A DNA stretch of 64,000 nucleotides from positions 66,992,388-67,056,387 of the forward strand of contig OX578277.1 of NCBI GenBank assembly GCA_951217055.1, given 5' to 3'. A model generated the notes under the pieces. It was given only the letters and a program-made list of their open reading frames with translations. It searched no databases and was not told the origin of the DNA. This stretch comes from Gerris lacustris (Eukaryota; Arthropoda; Insecta; Hemiptera; Gerridae). How positions within the stretch are numbered: position 1 is the stretch's first letter; each line of letters opens with the position of its first letter. The position numbers and the translations under genes are program-made. This document shows positions 61,270-64,000 of the stretch, piece by piece.

Positions 61270-61745
61270 TAATCTATACATATAAAACTAAGAGTGACAG
61301 TGGCTGACTGACTGACAATACACCACTCCTACTTCTCATTGACATAGTGATTTGAAATTTGGTACATTTGTAGAGTGTACCATAAATAGAATATTGCGGC
61401 CATTTTGATTTCGATATATGGCCACCATATTGAATTATAGCCGCCATCATGGATTTATTCACATTCTATTACCTCAGCTTCAAGTGGACCTAGAGATCTG
61501 AAATTTGGTGCATAGACTTATGGTAGCTAAAAAAGAAATTTAAAGGTTCTTTCACTTCAACATATGGCCACCATATTAAATTATAGCCACCATCTTGGAT
61601 TTAATCACACTCTATTATCTCAGCTTCTAGGGGACCTAGAGATCTGAAATTTGGTACGTAGACTTATGGTAGCTAAAGAAGAAAATTAAAGGTACTTTCA
61701 CTTCAACATATGGCCGCCATCTTTGTTCATTTTTCAGGAGAGCAG
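61270..61745 (+). repeat. old repeat with internal 146-bp tandem units
   Basis: Two clear units (about 61470-61615 and 61616-61745) share cctagagatctgaaatttgg, agacttatggtagctaaa and ttcacttcaacatatggcc, offset by 146 bp; a third, more divergent unit precedes them (gatttgaaatttggtacat near 61351). The opening actaagagtgacagtggctg followed by actgactgac is a common arthropod repeat motif. Confidence 0.85.
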
Positions 61746-62185
61746 TTTGATGTTTTGTTGTTTGTGCCATGCTCTAAGCAAATTCATTTAGGAACAAAAC
61801 TTCAAACGCAATCTAGCGGTGAACTAACAAAGTAGGACATACACCACTTTTACCGTCAACAGTTTTTTTGTGTGTGAGATTTCATTTGTGGTGCAATAAT
61901 ATTTTTAATTAAAAATATATTATACTGATAAACAAAATGGATTATCTAAATAATAACTGCAAAGTAGATAAATATATAAATTAATGGTTAAATTCATTTA
62001 TAATGAAAAACATATTATATGAAAAACATTAAAAAAAATAATAATAGTTGGTCAAATATTTATTTTAGATAAAATGTTTAAAAATAATATATCTACTTGT
62101 CCTAAAATACGAAATTATGTAACAATAAAGATATTAATTATATTGTTTTAATAATTTTTCACACGCATCGCCAACTTCTAGACGG
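61746..62185. other. AT-rich gene-free stretch
   Basis: No supported gene or bounded repeat. Confidence 0.5.
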
Positions 62186-62189
62186 ACAA

Positions 62190-62206
62190 GGCGCGCGAAG
62201 CGCGCC
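62190..62206. repeat. perfect 7-bp GC hairpin with GAA loop
   Basis: ggcgcgc-gaa-gcgcgcc, a perfect all-GC stem capped by GAA, in strongly AT-rich surroundings. It is preceded by acttctagacggac and followed by gatccgg, which looks like the GC-rich end of a transposon. Confidence 0.93.
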
Positions 62207-62539
62207 GATCCGGTTAGTTAATTATAAGTGAAGATATTATCATTTCAATTTTATTTATTTGTTTGTTACATTGATTTGTCGTTATTTTGCTTAAATAATT
62301 ATTACACATTTGAGCTATAGTAATTGATAATCCTATATCATGAAAGCTTAAAGATAATTAACTTATTCTTAGACTATAAAAGATAATGTCGGCAACTCAA
62401 AGATGATAAAAAGCATCACTAATGCCATAAGCAGGGAGAGCGATGCTAATTTACATGGTTTCATTATCCTTCACCTTAAGTATTAAATGGAATCCGCCAT
62501 CTTCAGTTAATGATTAAGCAAAATAAAAAAATAGTTATT

Positions 62540-62720
62540 TATGTAACTAGGCAGCAAAATGGAATTTTACTGACGATAGATTAGATTGGCCTCCGAGCCG
62601 AAGGCGAGGATAGGGGACAGGCTACGATAGCCTGTCCTCAGCAGTTAAATTGGTAACTTACCTGCCTCGGCAGTTAATTTACAAATTTGATTGCCTTGTT
62701 GCATACAATAGTTGATTCTA
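62540..62720. repeat. hairpin cluster related to the 57.3-kb block
   Basis: Opens with actaggcagcaaaatggaat as at 57281. It holds gccgaaggc (62597-62605), a perfect 10-bp hairpin ggacaggcta-cga-tagcctgtcc (62615-62637), and an inverted pair cagcagttaaatt/cggcagttaattt downstream. The shared border shows it is the same repeat family as the 57.3-kb cluster. Confidence 0.85.
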
Positions 62721-63344
62721 CGGGTAGCAGAAAAATGAAACTGCTAAAATACTATCTTTATTAATATAACATAGTTAATTACTATGTGTCATATTAATAA
62801 GATAATAACATAAGTATTAACTAAAATTAATGTTGATAAAGAAATCAAATATGAAGCTTGGTAATAATAACAATTGTGAATATAGCAAACTGAAGCTATA
62901 GCAAAAAAATACAAAACACACGTTTATAACATACATAACTTCTGCATGAATAATGCACGCAATATAAAATATTTATTTATATTTTTACTAACAAATTACT
63001 AAAAGTTTCAAAGATATCTTCAACTGCTTAAAAGAAAAGAAGTAGCTTAGGATAAATCAATAAAAGTAGCTAGTCTAATCTAGAATGACTTCAACAATAA
63101 AAATAATAATAATATGGATGTTTACATGAAGCTGCAGTGTGGCCAGTGACTCCATTATTTTTTTAATTAAAGATCTACTATTCATTGAACTTATTTAACA
63201 GAATTAACAAATATAAACAAATTATTTAAATATTAAAACGTTTATTTATTAAATGTTACTTATTAAACTATAATATACATATAATGTTATAACAGAGATA
63301 ATAGTATAAACTGTTATTGCCAACGTTATAACAATAAAAATGTT

Positions 63345-63390
63345 GCTGCCTAGGCATCAAAATGTTTCCTCATTTTCCCGCCTAGGCAGT
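63345..63390. repeat. paired CCTAGG palindromes
   Basis: tgcctaggca (63347-63356) and gcctaggc (63380-63387) flank caaaatgtttcctcattttc; the outer parts ctgcctagg and cctaggcag can pair with each other. Confidence 0.8.
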
Positions 63391-63460
63391 AAAATCACAT
63401 TTAAGTAATTAACTACTGTTAGATTGTAAAAAAAATAGTATATTATGTTACAAGGCTGTG

Positions 63461-63549
63461 AAGTGAGTTTTTTCTTTACCGCGGCAATTACATTTACTGT
63501 CGAGCGAAGCGAGACAGTAAATATTGCCAAGGTAAAGAAAAAACACTTC
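63461..63549. repeat. long hairpin with GCGAAGC tip
   Basis: Left arm (ttttttctttacc, ggcaat, ttactgtc; 63468-63501) pairs with right arm (gacagtaa, attgcc, ggtaaagaaaaaa; 63513-63544), with two small bulges. The tip is gagcgaagcga. The ttctttaccgc motif is also the core of the palindromes at 17247 and 60852. Confidence 0.9.
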
Positions 63550-63804
63550 AAAGTCGCGTAGCATATGCTATTTTTTCCGAGGTAGCAGACAATGAAAAAA
63601 CATTAAATATTAATCACTAATCAATATATAATAATAACAAATATTAGTACATACTTAAGACTTAAAAAAAGAAACCTTAAAATGAGGTTACACTATAAGA
63701 AAAGATAAACAAAACGCATTGACATCTAGCGGATTTTTATCGTACTAGAAGCATTTCTACAAAGACTGCAGCACTACTAACGGAAGTTTTGACAACTACC
63801 CGCC

Positions 63805-63854
63805 GTAAAGAAAAAATCTTTTAGTGCCTAGGACGTAAAAGATTTTTTCTTTAC
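63805..63854. repeat. perfect 19-bp inverted repeat
   Basis: gtaaagaaaaaatctttta (63805-63823) and its reverse complement (63836-63854), loop gtgcctaggacg. The loop again contains cctagg, tying it to the 63.35-kb palindromes; the stem again contains ttctttac. Confidence 0.93.
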
Positions 63855-64000
63855 AGCTAGGAGTAATGAAAAGATTTTTTAAGTCCACGTAATGAAAAAA
63901 TGGATTTTAGCTATGTTTTTTAGGCTCTAAAGTTACTTTTTCACAGCCTACCACGGAAAAAGTTATATTATTCAATAATTCATTTTTCATGTATGTTCAT

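Overview
The window looks like nuclear, intergenic or intronic DNA from an arthropod, most likely an insect. It is strongly A+T-rich, carries long (TA)n and (TG)n microsatellites and homopolymer runs, has no operon-like organisation, and is dense with transposon remnants of insect type. I found no convincing host protein-coding gene, no rRNA gene and no intact tRNA gene. Nearly all short open frames here are chance frames. A hemipteran is possible, but that is only an impression.

Layout. 0-7 kb: an unremarkable AT-rich stretch; a 51-bp direct repeat enclosing a 39-bp perfect inverted repeat; a cleanly bounded, 5'-truncated non-LTR retrotransposon (4220-4893, 13-bp target-site duplication, frame still open); and a 0.2-kb snap-back insertion (6742-6941, 12-bp flanking repeat) with a hammerhead-ribozyme-like core on the minus strand. 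7-14 kb: a TA/TG microsatellite; two opposed copies of one repeat family (8.2-8.7 and 11.3-12.05 kb); a tRNA-derived SINE-like fragment (10.26 kb); and a 0.7-kb element whose end carries a 5S-rRNA-like segment and a GAA-triloop hairpin. 16-20 kb: a short TIR element, copy 1 of a palindrome-bearing element with a conserved small ORF, a 1-kb TIR element and a long-TIR element. 24-31 kb: one arm of a ~0.6-kb inverted repeat pair, two copies of a dispersed repeat, and two MITEs. 34-38 kb: a 1.5-kb element with an 8-bp duplication and multiplied terminal motifs, a ~0.5-kb MITE and a 122-bp tandem duplication. 41-47 kb: more dispersed-repeat copies and a 2.06-kb hAT-type element (8-bp duplication, CAGGCCC ends) that contains copy 2 of the palindrome element, followed by the second arm of the 24-kb repeat. 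51.7-52.2 kb: a decayed Tc1/mariner-type transposase, the only other recognisable protein remnant. 57-64 kb: copy 3 of the palindrome element and a cluster of short GC-rich hairpins, several with a GCGAAGC core.

Together these form a nested landscape of mobile DNA rather than a functional gene set. The two most distinctive signals are the palindrome-bearing ORF element (three copies, tentatively derived from a tyrosine-recombinase/Crypton-like element) and the recurrent GAA-triloop hairpins concentrated in the last 7 kb. All family assignments come from reading the sequence and from memory; no search was run.
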